Shown piece by piece: positions 37,397 to 46,262 of a stretch of DNA of 64,000 nt. The number at the start of each line of letters is the position of its first letter. The stretch's first letter is position 1. The DNA is from Acidiferrum sp963764675. Lineage in GTDB: Bacteria > Acidobacteriota > Terriglobia > Acidiferrales > UBA7541. A model generated the notes under the pieces. The model had not been told where the DNA came from. It worked only from the letters and a program-made list of their open reading frames with translations, and made no database searches. The translations under genes and the position numbers were made by a program. The stretch is from positions 186,001 to 250,000 of the forward strand of contig CAVXTQ010000005.1 of NCBI GenBank assembly GCA_963764675.1, in the 5' to 3' direction.

Positions 37397-38716
37397 TTAC
37401 TTGGAAGTTGCTCGGGCAAGGCCGGGAAAAAGCTCGATTGGACTAGACAGAGCGGCGCTGGCGGATTTGCGGAGGCCTGCGCCTGAGAGCGGGAGACGCT
37501 CGGCGAGACCTGGTAGCGCCATCGGACTTTGGTTGCCATCGGTGGCCTTGTCCACGTTGTCGTGGATGTAGGAAAAAAGCTCGCCTGCGGTGACGGTGCC
37601 GTCTTTGTTGAAGTCCGCCTCGCCGTGGAGGCCCTTGAGAAGGAAAAAGGTAAAGACACCGTGTCCTCCTCCCCATTTGTCCGACTCGTAGGAAAGCTGA
37701 CTGATGTCGCTGGCGGTGATCACGGCGCGGTCGGAGTCGCTGGCGGAGCGCGCCAGGTATTGATTGACGAGATTGTTGGACTTTTTGCCGCGCGCCTGGT
37801 CGCCACTGAAGCCATAGCTGTGGCAGGTGTCCGCGAAAGTGACCACGCGCTTGGCCTTGAGCACGCGGGTGAAAACGTCTTGAAGCTGATACATCGGGAA
37901 CGCAGTGCCGCCCATGTCGTCGAGCTTCGTGTCATAGGTGAGCAGATAAAGATTGCGCGGATCGTGAGGATCGGGAGCGCCGTGGCCTGCGATGTAGAGG
38001 ACGACCTCATCTTGCGGCTGAGCCTTGGTCAGAAATGTGAAAAGGGCACTGCGAACATTTTGCGAGGTGGCGTCGTCGTTCAGCAGAAGGCGGATATTGT
38101 CTTTTGGAAAGGAGCCGCCACCCGGTGACAGAAGGAAATCGCGAAATTCCTGGGCATCGCGGTCGGCGAACTGGAGGCTGGTGATGCCGCCGCTGGTATC
38201 CGAATAGCGGGCGATGCCGACGACGACGGCGAATTTATCGCCTGCGGCGGCGCGCTCGGGAGTAATGGAAATGCGCTTGTGGTCCGGAGGAGCGACATCG
38301 GCGGTCTGCAGGAGAAACGAAGTGTAGTGAACGCGCTGCATGATGTCGGTGAAAGATACCTCAATGGAGTTCCGGCCCTTACGAAGCCGGAAACCCTCGC
38401 GATGGCCGAGATCCAACTTGCAGAGAATGCCGTCGGCCATGGAGGTGGTGCTCATGATCATGTTGGCGGCGTCGGTGTTGACCTTCGCGTAGATTGTGCC
38501 GGGAGCGACTTGGCTGGGACGCTTCGTTACGTGGATCAGGAGTTGATCGACATCGGCGGAGGGAATGACGACGGCGCTATCGGGATCGACTTGCATTTGC
38601 AACTGGGGAATCTCGAGAGTGATCGGCTCGGCATTGTCCGCCGGCCCAAACGGCAGAAAGAACCACATGGCAAGCAGAGCGGTTGAGGCAGCTGGCACAA
38701 CGAAAAACAAGCGCAT
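37397..38716 (-). CDS. Membrane-anchored caspase-like (C14) protease with EF-hand
   Basis: A 439-residue caspase-fold protein. One N-terminal membrane anchor (FFVVPAASTALLAMWFFLPF) is followed by an unassigned beta-rich region to about residue 150, then a p20-type caspase domain. The catalytic dyad is His245 in VLYIAGHGAPDP and Cys298 in TFADTCHSYGFSG. An EF-hand-like calcium loop, DFNKDGTVTAGEL (residues 368-380), lies between the catalytic core and the C-terminus. Prokaryotic caspase homologues (metacaspase/orthocaspase) are linked to regulated proteolysis and cell death. The CHASE2 cyclase follows after about 54 bases on the same strand, suggesting a shared signalling unit. Activation by calcium is inferred. 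Confidence 0.9.
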   Translation of the reverse strand: MRLFFVVPAASTALLAMWFFLPFGPADNAEPITLEIPQLQMQVDPDSAVVIPSADVDQLLIHVTKRPSQVAPGTIYAKVNTDAANMIMSTTSMADGILCKLDLGHREGFRLRKGRNSIEVSFTDIMQRVHYTSFLLQTADVAPPDHKRISITPERAAAGDKFAVVVGIARYSDTSGGITSLQFADRDAQEFRDFLLSPGGGSFPKDNIRLLLNDDATSQNVRSALFTFLTKAQPQDEVVLYIAGHGAPDPHDPRNLYLLTYDTKLDDMGGTAFPMYQLQDVFTRVLKAKRVVTFADTCHSYGFSGDQARGKKSNNLVNQYLARSASDSDRAVITASDISQLSYESDKWGGGHGVFTFFLLKGLHGEADFNKDGTVTAGELFSYIHDNVDKATDGNQSPMALPGLAERLPLSGAGLRKSASAALSSPIELFPGLARATSK

Positions 38717-38802
38717 CTAGATCACCGAGTTGGCTGCAGCGAATTCAGGGAATAGTACTGAAAGTTCCGGTCCTTGTCATCGTGCAATCGCGAGCATTTC
38801 GC

Positions 38803-38831
38803 TTGACAATCCGGGGACGCGGGATTAGTAC
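38803..38831 (+). promoter_or_regulatory. Candidate sigma-70 promoter for the M48 peptidase gene
   Basis: A perfect TTGACA (38803-38808), a 17-base spacer and TAGTAC (38826-38831), about 100 bases before the start at 38928, in the divergent region shared with the caspase operon. The -35 is consensus; the -10 matches in part. Confidence 0.45.
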
Positions 38832-38927
38832 CGTGATAGCCTCTTCCCGGTGAAGTCTTGCCGGAAATCCAGGAAACGAAACGCACTCCCGTAATGAAGC
38901 ACTGTTTGCAGACACTCAGGAGGAACT

Positions 38928-40571
38928 ATGATTCGGCCCTCAGTTTTCGCTCGATTTGCGATCTTTCTGTGCGCCCTGTCTTGGGCGACCTCGCCGCTTC
39001 TAGCCCAGACGGCGACCGAGTACAACGACAAAGATAAAAAGAAATTGGCGGAAATCGCCCAGCGCCCCGAGGTCATTCATCATATCCAAGACACCTGGGA
39101 CGCGCGCCGGCGGGCGGACATGGAATTCGCGTTCAACGTGAACCAGTCTTCCAGAATCGGGGAACTTTCCCTGTCGGAATTGGCGACGTTCCGCCAGAAC
39201 TTCGGCGAACTTTACAACAACCCGGTTCTCATGCGTTACGTGAACTCGCTGGGACAAAAGATCGTGCCGCAAGGCTCGCCGAATTTGTACTCGTTCCGGC
39301 TGCTGTTGGATCCGGTCCCGCGAGCGGAAGCGCTCACGACGGGGACAATCTACATTTCGACGGGCCTGGTGTCGATGATCGACAGCGAGGCGCAGCTCGC
39401 GTACATACTGGGACACGAAATCGCCCACGTCGAAAAACGGCACGTGTACAACACCATCCGCAACGAAATCCTGGAAGAAGAATTTGACAGGGAAAAGACG
39501 GCGGACGTGGGCAAGAAGCGCGCTATCTTTGGCGCGGTGTCCGCGATTGGAGGCGCAGCGGCGGGCGGCGCCATTGGTGGGTACTCCGGGGCGCTGATCG
39601 GAGCCGGAATCGGCGTCGGCGGCACGATCGCTGGAACGCTGCTGTTCCGTAACAAATTCCAGCCGACCGAATGGTCCACCGTTTATGAGGATGAAGCCGA
39701 TGAGGCGGGACTCAAATACATGCTCGATCAAAACTACGACGCGCGCGAAATTCCACGCATGTACGCAAGGCTCGACAACCTGGTGGGACGCGACAGCCGC
39801 GTGGGTCTCGGATTTATAGGAAAACCTGAACGCACGCGAGAACGCCAGGCGACGATTACCAAGCTGATCACCACCAGCTACAAAGCCGACCTGGAAGCGA
39901 AAATGAAGAAGGGTTTGACGAGCTCCGGTCCGGAGTTCGAGCTGATGATGTCCGCGCTCAAGCGCGACAACGGCGTGATTGCGCTGGACTACGATCTATA
40001 TGACGAAGCCAGAGATGATCTGGATCAAGCCGTCAAATTGCGCTCGAACGATCCGCGCGCGCACTACTACCTGGGTCAAGTGATGGTGGCGACCGGCCGC
40101 ACGCAGGAGGAAAAGCAGCAGGCGATGACGGAGTTCCTCGCGGCGGTGCAGTACGATGCCGAGCGCGGCGCGTATGCCGAGCCGCACCTGGAACAGGCGC
40201 TGTTCCAACTTTCGCAAAACGACCCTAACTTGCAGGATCAAGCCAAGAAGGAGCTCAAGACGTACGTTGCGCTCTTTCAAAGGCAGCATGCGGGCCAACT
40301 GCCTCCGAACATGTACATCCTCTATGACTACTTCCTGCTGACTGGCGACAAGAGTTGGTACATCCCGCCGGCAGGAGTGGTGAGCACAAAAAACGTGGAG
40401 TCACTGAACGTCACGCAAGGAGCGACCGGCCCAGCAAGCGCTTCGGAAGTTGTCGCTCGTGCGACCGGCGGCTCCGACAGCGGCAGGTCCGTGCCAGTCT
40501 CCGAGCCGGCCAAGCCGCCCGCGAAGCCTCCGGTCAAGAAGACGTCGGCCACCGCGCCCGCGCCACACTAG
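38928..40571 (+). CDS. Exported M48-family metallopeptidase with TPR domain
   Basis: A 547-residue exported zinc peptidase of the M48/BepA type, likely periplasmic and involved in outer-membrane protein quality control. A signal peptide (FAIFLCALSWATSPLLAQ) follows AGGAGG and ATG 38928. Zinc motif HEIAH is at residues 163-167, and the third ligand lies in YEDEADEAGLKY (about 254-258). Between them residues about 199-240 form a glycine-zipper-like insert (GGAAAGGAIGGYSGALIGAG), unusual inside this domain and possibly membrane-inserting. The C-terminal half has TPRs (LDQAVKLRSNDPRAHYYLGQ) and ends in a Pro/Ala/Lys tail. The next gene is another exported protein, 65 bases downstream. Confidence 0.88.
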   Translation: MIRPSVFARFAIFLCALSWATSPLLAQTATEYNDKDKKKLAEIAQRPEVIHHIQDTWDARRRADMEFAFNVNQSSRIGELSLSELATFRQNFGELYNNPVLMRYVNSLGQKIVPQGSPNLYSFRLLLDPVPRAEALTTGTIYISTGLVSMIDSEAQLAYILGHEIAHVEKRHVYNTIRNEILEEEFDREKTADVGKKRAIFGAVSAIGGAAAGGAIGGYSGALIGAGIGVGGTIAGTLLFRNKFQPTEWSTVYEDEADEAGLKYMLDQNYDAREIPRMYARLDNLVGRDSRVGLGFIGKPERTRERQATITKLITTSYKADLEAKMKKGLTSSGPEFELMMSALKRDNGVIALDYDLYDEARDDLDQAVKLRSNDPRAHYYLGQVMVATGRTQEEKQQAMTEFLAAVQYDAERGAYAEPHLEQALFQLSQNDPNLQDQAKKELKTYVALFQRQHAGQLPPNMYILYDYFLLTGDKSWYIPPAGVVSTKNVESLNVTQGATGPASASEVVARATGGSDSGRSVPVSEPAKPPAKPPVKKTSATAPAPH

Positions 40572-40636
40572 ACTCGGTTTAAAGCGGGAGGTGCACCGTG
40601 ATGGCGCACCTCCCGACATTCTTAAGGGGATTAAAC

Positions 40637-41581
40637 ATGAAATTTGCGCGGATTTTGATGGTGTGTTTCCTGTTTACTTGCTGCGTATCGACTGAAGCTC
40701 AGGAGAGCGGCAAGAAAATTCTTGGCATCATGCCCACGTTTGACATCTCGGGAGATCCCTTCGGCCAGCAGTTTGCCCAGAATCTGACGGCGATGGTGTA
40801 CGAAAGGCTCAAGGACGCGCCGTTTGAAGTGAAGCTGTTGAATCCCGGTGGCCTATCGAGCCCGCTGATGCCGGAATCGGATGCGGAATACCTGCAGTCC
40901 ACGGGAGCGAGCACGTTGCTGGTGATGACTCTTCAACAGACGGACAAGCCGCAAAAAGGCGACTATATTTTGCACCTGGAAGCGAAGCTCGTGGACCCGC
41001 AAGGCATGAAGGACCTTACGGCGTCCAACTACAGCGGCAAAATCAGTCATAACGATGCGTTGCTCGACGCCGCGAAGAAAGGGATCGAATATGGCAGCTC
41101 AACCTCTAACACCGCGCGGCAGGGCTGGAATCTTTACAGCGCAATGTCCATGTCGAACGGCAGCCGTCCGTTCGAGAAGCAGCCGTTGGGCAAAGTTGCC
41201 CTGAACATGGCGGCGTCGGTGCGCTCGCAGGTTTTGGCGCAAATGCCGGCCACGAAAGCGGACGCTCCGGCCGCGGTGGGGGGCGGCGCGTGCACGGTCA
41301 TGGTTCGCGTGCAGTATGTCAAGAAGAAAGCTACTTCGAGGGCTTACGACCTGATCGTGAATGGAGAGAACGCGAGCCTGTGGCAGAAAGACGGCGTGTC
41401 GACGCTAGAAAACGCAAAGGCGGGGCCTTTGTTTTTGCAACTTAGCGTGGCCGATCCACCGTACCGCCTGCCGGTGCAAGATCTTTACCAGGTGAACACG
41501 ACGCTGGATTGCTCTCGTCCCGAGCGGCAATTGTTTCTCGACATCGGCCCGGTGGGAGACGCTTTGCTGCACTGGCGCTGA
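40637..41581 (+). CDS. Secreted protein of unknown function, CsgG/TolB-like N-terminus
   Basis: A 314-residue exported protein. ATG 40637 follows AAGGGG; the signal peptide is MKFARILMVCFLFTCCVSTE. The first 130 mature residues (KKILGIMPTFDISGDPFGQQ; LTAMVYERLKDAPFEVKLLN) recall the alpha/beta fold of CsgG/TolB N-terminal domains, which often begin with an 'I-A-V-lipid/peptide' strand and an 'A-E-x-L' helix. The C-terminal part (VMVRVQYVKKKATSRAYDLI; LDCSRPERQLFLDIGPVGDA) is beta-rich and unassigned. It may form an envelope module with the M48 peptidase upstream. I do not recognise a named family. Confidence 0.7.
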   Translation: MKFARILMVCFLFTCCVSTEAQESGKKILGIMPTFDISGDPFGQQFAQNLTAMVYERLKDAPFEVKLLNPGGLSSPLMPESDAEYLQSTGASTLLVMTLQQTDKPQKGDYILHLEAKLVDPQGMKDLTASNYSGKISHNDALLDAAKKGIEYGSSTSNTARQGWNLYSAMSMSNGSRPFEKQPLGKVALNMAASVRSQVLAQMPATKADAPAAVGGGACTVMVRVQYVKKKATSRAYDLIVNGENASLWQKDGVSTLENAKAGPLFLQLSVADPPYRLPVQDLYQVNTTLDCSRPERQLFLDIGPVGDALLHWR

Positions 41582-41648
41582 ACGCGCTAGCGCCGTGCGG
41601 TTTTTACTAGTGACGCTTGCCGCGCCCGGCAGATTTGGACGGCCTCAA

Positions 41649-42119
41649 CTACTTTTTAAAGAGAGCGTCGAGCGCAGCTTGCGAGATCGCCTCGTCGATC
41701 TCCGATTTGGCGCCACTGCAGGCGATACCGCCGATGGTCTTTCCGTCCACTTGAATGGGCAGTCCGCCCTGGTTGGGGAAAAAGTCCGGAAACGCGAGAA
41801 CTTCCGTGTTGCCTTTTTTCACCGCGTCGGCGCCATCCTTCGAGGGCGCACGGTAGAGTGCGGCGTGTCGCGCTTTCTTCTGCGCGAATTGGATGGTATT
41901 GAGCGACGCGGCGTCGGCTTTTTGAAAGAACAGCAGATTACCGCTTTCATCCACCACGCAAATGCTTACTTCCACGTTGCGTTTTTTGGCCTCCGCTTCC
42001 GCGGCGGCGACCAGGACCTTGATCGAGGCCAAGTCCAGGTATTTCTTGGTCGGAAGATCGGTTGCGGGTGTCGGTGCTGCGGCGAAGAAGCTTAGTGCGA
42101 CTAAGAGTAGTTTGCGCAT
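41649..42119 (-). CDS. GlcG/HbpS-family heme-binding-like protein
   Basis: A 156-residue exported protein of the GlcG/HbpS family, whose best-known member senses heme and redox stress at the surface of Streptomyces. A signal peptide (KLLLVALSFFAAAPTPA) is followed by the family core: VEVSICVVDESGNLLFFQKA, HAALYRAPSKDGADAV and PIQVDGKTIGGIACSGAKSE. ATG 42119 gives this arrangement directly. It is the last chromosomal gene before the tRNA-fragment boundary of the integrative element. Binding partner unknown; many bacterial copies lie in catabolic or stress loci without a defined role. Confidence 0.85.
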   Translation of the reverse strand: MRKLLLVALSFFAAAPTPATDLPTKKYLDLASIKVLVAAAEAEAKKRNVEVSICVVDESGNLLFFQKADAASLNTIQFAQKKARHAALYRAPSKDGADAVKKGNTEVLAFPDFFPNQGGLPIQVDGKTIGGIACSGAKSEIDEAISQAALDALFKK

Positions 42120-42168
42120 GGGCGGATGCTACCAATTGCCCTTGAGATTTTCCAGATGGGAATGAAAA

Positions 42169-42214
42169 TGGCGCGCCCGGCCAGACTCGAACTGGCGACC
42201 CTCTGCTTAGAAGG
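42169..42214 (-). other. attL-like site: 3' fragment of tRNA-Arg(UCU)
   Basis: Forty-six bases matching the 3' part of a tRNA gene on the minus strand: anticodon-loop CTTCTAA (anticodon UCU), anticodon-stem strand GCAGA, variable loop, T arm GCCAG-TTCGAGT-CTGGC, acceptor strand CGGGCGC and an encoded CCA. The bases upstream on that strand do not form a D arm or a 5' acceptor strand, so this is a fragment, not a tRNA gene. With the integrase starting 120 bases away, it is best read as the displaced 3' end left when an element integrated into tRNA-Arg. The intact gene should lie at the far end, beyond 64 kb. Confidence 0.82.
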
Positions 42215-42335
42215 AATTTTGGGCGGTTTGGTACAGGGTAGGACGTGCTTGTAAGTGATTGGAAGTTCGATGTTCAAGGCTTGTCAAAGCAAGCCCATAC
42301 AACCCCTTCTAAACCGGTACCCACTACAATATCCG

Positions 42336-43454
42336 CTACAGTCTCGATGCGGATAGCAAACGCTCTGTTTTCATGTTGGCGTTCTCAGGATGCAGACTGG
42401 ACATCGCATCTAGCACTGAATCGTCGGAAGGGTGAACATAACGGCTGCTCATCTGAATAGAGGAATGCCCGGCGATTCGTGCCAGTGTCCAAACGTTGCA
42501 GCCCGATGCCCCCAAGCGTGTCAGGAACGTATGGCGTAGCGTGTAAAGCACAAATGGACGAACTGGCTTCTCGTTGTTCTTCTTTGCTTCTTCTGCGAGC
42601 GTCTTGAATGTGCGAACATGCTGCTTCTTGAGGGTGCTCGGCTCGGCGTGGCCGCTCGCCGTGGCTGCGGCCCATACCCAACCCTCTTCCGGTTCTTCGG
42701 CACGCTTCCACTGATCTTCTAGGATTGTCCTCACGCGAGGCGTCAACGGCAGCATTCTGCGAGCAGCTGCTGTCTTTCCGTGCGTGACTAACAGTGAGCC
42801 GTGCCGCCCATTCGCCCACGTGATGGACTCCCAGCGCAAGCGGAAACATTCCTCCGGACGCATTCCTGTATCGACGAGAACGGTTGCGATGGCACACAGA
42901 GCGTCAGGCGCAGCCGCAAGGTATTTCATCTCTTCAGCTGGCGTAATCACACGCTCTCGGTGCCGCTCACCACGCAGGAGCTTTACTTTTGGCGACCCAG
43001 GGAGCACTCCCCATTCAACAGCGACCTTGAGCAATCGTCGCAGGACGCGCAAGGAACTATTGATGCTGGAGACCTGCATCCCTTTAGTTTGGCGGTGAGC
43101 GGCGAAGCCCGTCACATCCTCACCAGTAATTTGATCGAGCTTCTTGTCGGCGAGGGCAGGGAAACCCGAGAGCAAGCGGAGATTCGTTCTGTACCAACCT
43201 TTCCAGTTCTTGGGAGACGGGTGCTCGAATTGAGCCTTCGCCCACGGCTCGAAACGATTCTCGATAAACTCTTTAAGGGTTAGCATCGGCTTTTTCTCTC
43301 GGATGCCGACCTCACCTTTGGCAAGCGAAGTCCTGTGTCCGGCTTCGATCTGTCTTGCCACCCGCGGATTACCCTGTTTCGTGGACTCTTGGATGTGTTT
43401 GCCGTTGAAGACGAAACTGTACCAGTAGATGCGACCTCGCTTGTAGATTGCCAT
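42336..43454 (-). CDS. Tyrosine recombinase (integrase)
   Basis: A 372-residue phage-type integrase. The start at ATG 43454 overlaps the upstream zinc-finger gene's TGA by one base. An N-terminal arm-binding part (MAIYKRGRIYWYSFVFNGKH) is followed by a SAM-like core-binding domain (LKEFIENRFEPWAKAQFEHP) and the catalytic domain: Arg in DTGMRPEECFRLRW, Lys in THGKTAAARRMLPL, TLRHTFLTRL, GHSSIQ and the Tyr nucleophile in SSRYVHPSDD. All catalytic residues are present, so it is probably active. It sits next to a tRNA-Arg fragment, its likely target, and defines the left end of the element. Confidence 0.93.
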   Translation of the reverse strand: MAIYKRGRIYWYSFVFNGKHIQESTKQGNPRVARQIEAGHRTSLAKGEVGIREKKPMLTLKEFIENRFEPWAKAQFEHPSPKNWKGWYRTNLRLLSGFPALADKKLDQITGEDVTGFAAHRQTKGMQVSSINSSLRVLRRLLKVAVEWGVLPGSPKVKLLRGERHRERVITPAEEMKYLAAAPDALCAIATVLVDTGMRPEECFRLRWESITWANGRHGSLLVTHGKTAAARRMLPLTPRVRTILEDQWKRAEEPEEGWVWAAATASGHAEPSTLKKQHVRTFKTLAEEAKKNNEKPVRPFVLYTLRHTFLTRLGASGCNVWTLARIAGHSSIQMSSRYVHPSDDSVLDAMSSLHPENANMKTERLLSASRL

Positions 43455-44111
43455 CAGCCTTTCCCTCGCTTTCGTCGTGATCTCTTGCGCCGCCACTCGC
43501 TCCCGTGCTCCTTCCACCATTGCAGTTTGTGAGCACGTTGAAACACTTCAGCGCACCCGTCGGAGCAATAACGCTGTGCCGCTCTGCGGGCGATGAAATA
43601 TGGGGCGGCACAATCAGAGATTCCCGCAAACCTTCGCGAGAGCCGATTTACGGAAAAGCCCATACACAGCCCTTTGAAAATCCGTTCGCGGATCGTAAAC
43701 AAATTGGCTTCTCTGCCAGTCCACTTTGATTTGGGGAGGCCATTGCCATTCACCGGCTGTGTCACTGTCGTCCACAGTGACGTATTGCGCGCGCTCTTCG
43801 GAGGGAAGTTCTTCCGGAGGAACCCCTGGTAGCAAAATAACAGCGAGCTTTCCCGACGAATCTCCTCGCCAAACTTGTCGGAGGTCCTCTCTGCTTTGCC
43901 ACATGTGGAGGAATCTGTTCGGAAAATTCGGAATCTTGGTCAGCGCCTGCTCACCCACCGAGTAAGGAATATCGCAGTCGGGTACGTGAATGAACCCCGG
44001 CCAGCGGCGGGCAAACCGCTCAAAGGATGTGGTCTCGTCTCGGAGATTTGCCAATTCCTGGAGCCTAATCAGCAGATCGAAGGTGCTCGTCGATGCTAGA
44101 TTGTTGCTCAA
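43454..44111 (-). pseudogene. Zinc-finger protein coupled to the integrase, frameshifted
   Basis: Two overlapping frames make one protein of about 218 residues once a base near 43612-43622 is removed. The first frame gives a globular region (LLIRLQELANLRDETTSFER; DWQRSQFVYDPRTDFQRAVY) ending KVCGN. The second continues DCAAPYFIARRAAQRYCSDGCA and then a very basic tail (KRSRRKRGKG). Joined, it shows a CGN-x-x-C plus YCS-x-x-C zinc ribbon, like CGNR-type fingers. Its TGA overlaps the integrase ATG (TGATG), so the two are coupled and it may help recombination or regulate it. I do not recognise a named family. The frame break matches the single-base pattern seen elsewhere. Confidence 0.65.
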
Positions 44112-44184
44112 TTTGTTTTTGCTACAAGTTCATCAGGAGTCAGTCGCACTTGCGGCTCCTGCACGTCCAGCAGAAAATATAAGT

Positions 44185-44529
44185 GTGAGCTTGGATAAAT
44201 CAAAATCGCAACTTTTCAGCGTCGAAGAAGCCGGACGGTTGCTCGGCGGCATTAGTCCTTGGACCCTCCGCAAGCACATCTCGCGAGGCAGTGTCCGAGT
44301 GACCCGTCTCGGTAGGCGGGTGTTCCTCGGCGATGAAGAGGTGTCTCGGATCATGCGAGAGGGTCTGCCGTCGCTAGGCAACAACGAAAAAAGCGGAAGA
44401 TTAGCTCATACAGGCGAGAGCGCGACGGTTCAATTCCCCGATAACGGCGGTTCGCCGGGAAAGCAGTCTCAAGAGTTTGTCGTGGCTGGGACTCCAGGCG
44501 CCGGCATTAAGCAGTTAAATCCAATTTAA
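44185..44529 (+). CDS. Helix-turn-helix excisionase-like protein
   Basis: A 114-residue protein with a MerR/excisionase-type winged helix-turn-helix: LFSVEEAGRLLGGISPWTLR, then HISRGSVRVTRLGRRVFLGD, then EVSRIMREG. GTG 44185 is the likely start; the frame runs back to 43990 without family-like sequence. The C-terminal third is Gly/Ser/Pro-rich and probably disordered. It lies twelve bases before the primase-like gene in the same direction and diverges from the integrase pair, the usual position for an element's excisionase or replication regulator. Confidence 0.75.
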   Translation: MSLDKSKSQLFSVEEAGRLLGGISPWTLRKHISRGSVRVTRLGRRVFLGDEEVSRIMREGLPSLGNNEKSGRLAHTGESATVQFPDNGGSPGKQSQEFVVAGTPGAGIKQLNPI

Positions 44530-44541
44530 GGAATAAGAAAA

Positions 44542-45801
44542 ATGAGCCCAGATGCAGAAAAACTCCAAACGAAGGATTCTACAGAAGCGTCAGCGCCGGA
44601 GCAGCACGGACCATCGGTCCGAGCGTCGGCCAATCCAGCACCCACAAGGACATCAGCCAGACACACGACCCAAGATGTCAGCGACGGCGAGGTTCTCGTC
44701 GAAGAAGTAAGTCGTTTCATCGAACGATTTGTTTTCTTGAAGGCGAAAAGCGTCTACCGATTGATAGCAATGTGGACGATTGCAACTCACATGTATTCCG
44801 ACTTCGAGTACACCAGCTACTTATTCGCATTTTCCCCTGAGCCGCAAAGTGGCAAGTCTCGTCTCTTAGAAGTGCTGGATGTGTTGGTCGCAAATTCGAG
44901 CGGGATATTGGTCTCACCCACTGAAGCAGTGCTCTTCAGGACGTCTGAGGGACACACACAGCTAATCGACGAAGTGGATGGTTGGACAAACAGAGAATTT
45001 CTTCGTAGCGTTCTCAACGCGGGATTCCATCGAGGAACTCGTGTGAAGCGGGCGGAAGAAGGTACCGGCGGATTCAAAATTGCTTCATATCCTGTCTTCG
45101 CGCCGAGGGCACTTGCCGGTATTGGAAGCAAGATTTTGGACGCAACCACCCGGGACCGCACCCTCATGGTGGAGATGCTGAGGCAGTTGCCGGATGAAAG
45201 GCGTGCGAAATTTCGCGCAAGAACCGTCGGACCCGAGGCGGAACGACTCAAGACTGAAATCGCCAAGTGGGTCGCCTACAGGCGCGACCAAATTGTGGCT
45301 TGTTATGAACGGGCGGATTTTCCTTACCTTCAAGATTTCCGAGACAGGACCATAGACGTTTCCGAACCGCTGGCCGCTGTTTTGGAAGTGGCTTACGCTT
45401 CGAGCCGTGGTCTAGAGCAAGCTAGGAGCAACCTAATAGAGGCTATTGCGATCACGCGTGATGACCATACGTCTCTAGCAGATGACCACCGGATACTGCA
45501 AGCGGCGACGGAACTGGCCAAAACCGAAGACCCACTTGTTGGGAATGCCTCAGAGTTGGCCGAACGATGTGCGCAACAACTCGGGGAGCAAAATCCAGCG
45601 AACCTCGATGTTACGTCTGTCTTGAGGCGTTACGGGTTCGAGACCAAGAGCGTGAGGAAAGGCGGTGAAGTAAGGCAGCGCTATTCTCTGCCGCTAAAGG
45701 ACCTCGACGAGCTTCTACGGCGCTACGGAAGCGCGACGACGCTCAATCCAGAGCCTCCAATCGAAGAGGCGGAGGGTGTAGTAGTTGTAGTAGACGTATA
45801 G
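44542..45801 (+). CDS. Primase/helicase-associated ATPase (DUF3631-like)
   Basis: A 419-residue protein resembling the DUF3631-type ATPases attached to phage and plasmid replication primases. A disordered N-terminus (to about residue 50) leads to a helical segment and a P-loop-like FSPEPQSGKSRLLEVLDVL, then a Walker-B-like HTQLIDEVDGW. ALAGIGSKILDATTRDRTLM contains the family's arginine-finger-like region. The C-terminal lid (DLDELLRRYGSA) is followed by EGVVVVVDV, encoded by the left arm of an inverted repeat. ATG 44542 has AAGGAA upstream. It probably serves replication or transfer of the element. No primase domain lies in this protein or beside it. Confidence 0.75.
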   Translation: MSPDAEKLQTKDSTEASAPEQHGPSVRASANPAPTRTSARHTTQDVSDGEVLVEEVSRFIERFVFLKAKSVYRLIAMWTIATHMYSDFEYTSYLFAFSPEPQSGKSRLLEVLDVLVANSSGILVSPTEAVLFRTSEGHTQLIDEVDGWTNREFLRSVLNAGFHRGTRVKRAEEGTGGFKIASYPVFAPRALAGIGSKILDATTRDRTLMVEMLRQLPDERRAKFRARTVGPEAERLKTEIAKWVAYRRDQIVACYERADFPYLQDFRDRTIDVSEPLAAVLEVAYASSRGLEQARSNLIEAIAITRDDHTSLADDHRILQAATELAKTEDPLVGNASELAERCAQQLGEQNPANLDVTSVLRRYGFETKSVRKGGEVRQRYSLPLKDLDELLRRYGSATTLNPEPPIEEAEGVVVVVDV

Positions 45802-45882
45802 GGAGGGGGGATAGCTAAGGAGGATTGGCGGGGTGTAATGCGAGACGCCCCTACCCCTCTCTTACCTACTACAGTTACTACA
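45777..45882. repeat. Paired 17-bp inverted repeat, locus A
   Basis: Left arm TGTAGTAGTTGTAGTAG (45777-45793) and right arm CTACTACAGTTACTACA (45866-45882) pair at 15 of 17 positions. Each arm has two heptamers, TGTAGTA, nine bases apart. The 72-base spacer is G-rich on the left (GGGAGGGGGG) and C-rich on the right (CCCCTACCCC). The left arm overlaps the end of the ATPase gene. A second structure of the same design lies at 52004-52093. Confidence 0.75.
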
Positions 45883-46262
45883 GGTAGGCTGTGGGGAACC
45901 GGGGCTCTATCCCCACAAATTCTAAAGTCTAGGCAAACATACCCGCGATACCCGCAAACGACGGACGAAAACACCCTCTTTATTGCCTCAAAAGCCCGTT
46001 TTTGTGAGGGGCCTCGATACCGCAGGTAAACGAGCGATCCCTCGTTTTCTCAGCCGCTTATCCCCGAATTCGCGCATTTCCGGCGCTTTCGGAAGGTCTC
46101 GGTGCCGTTGCCTTTAGACGACGCACGCAGCATTCCCAAACTCTGTCGGCCATGTGATTTGAACGGATTAGAGCGAACCAATGAGCCCGTATTTAAGAAA
46201 TGAGGTATAGTCTGGACGCTTCCAGTATCTCTCGCGGATTGTCCCCCGAAGGAACGAACAAC
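45883..46262. other. Intergenic region without convincing gene
   Basis: The stretch from the right arm of the inverted repeat to the small membrane protein gene. A 63-codon frame at 45838-46029, rich in Thr/Pro, overlaps the repeat and does not look like a protein. No RNA gene or promoter pair is clear to me. Confidence 0.3.

Noticed and set aside
42169..42250. A complete tRNA-Arg gene
   Set aside because: Only the part from the anticodon loop to CCA is present; no D arm or 5' acceptor strand can be formed from the bases upstream on the minus strand.
45838..46029. A 63-codon ORF after the inverted repeat
   Set aside because: It overlaps the repeat, is rich in Thr/Pro/Arg, and its apparent ribosome site is part of a G-rich spacer.
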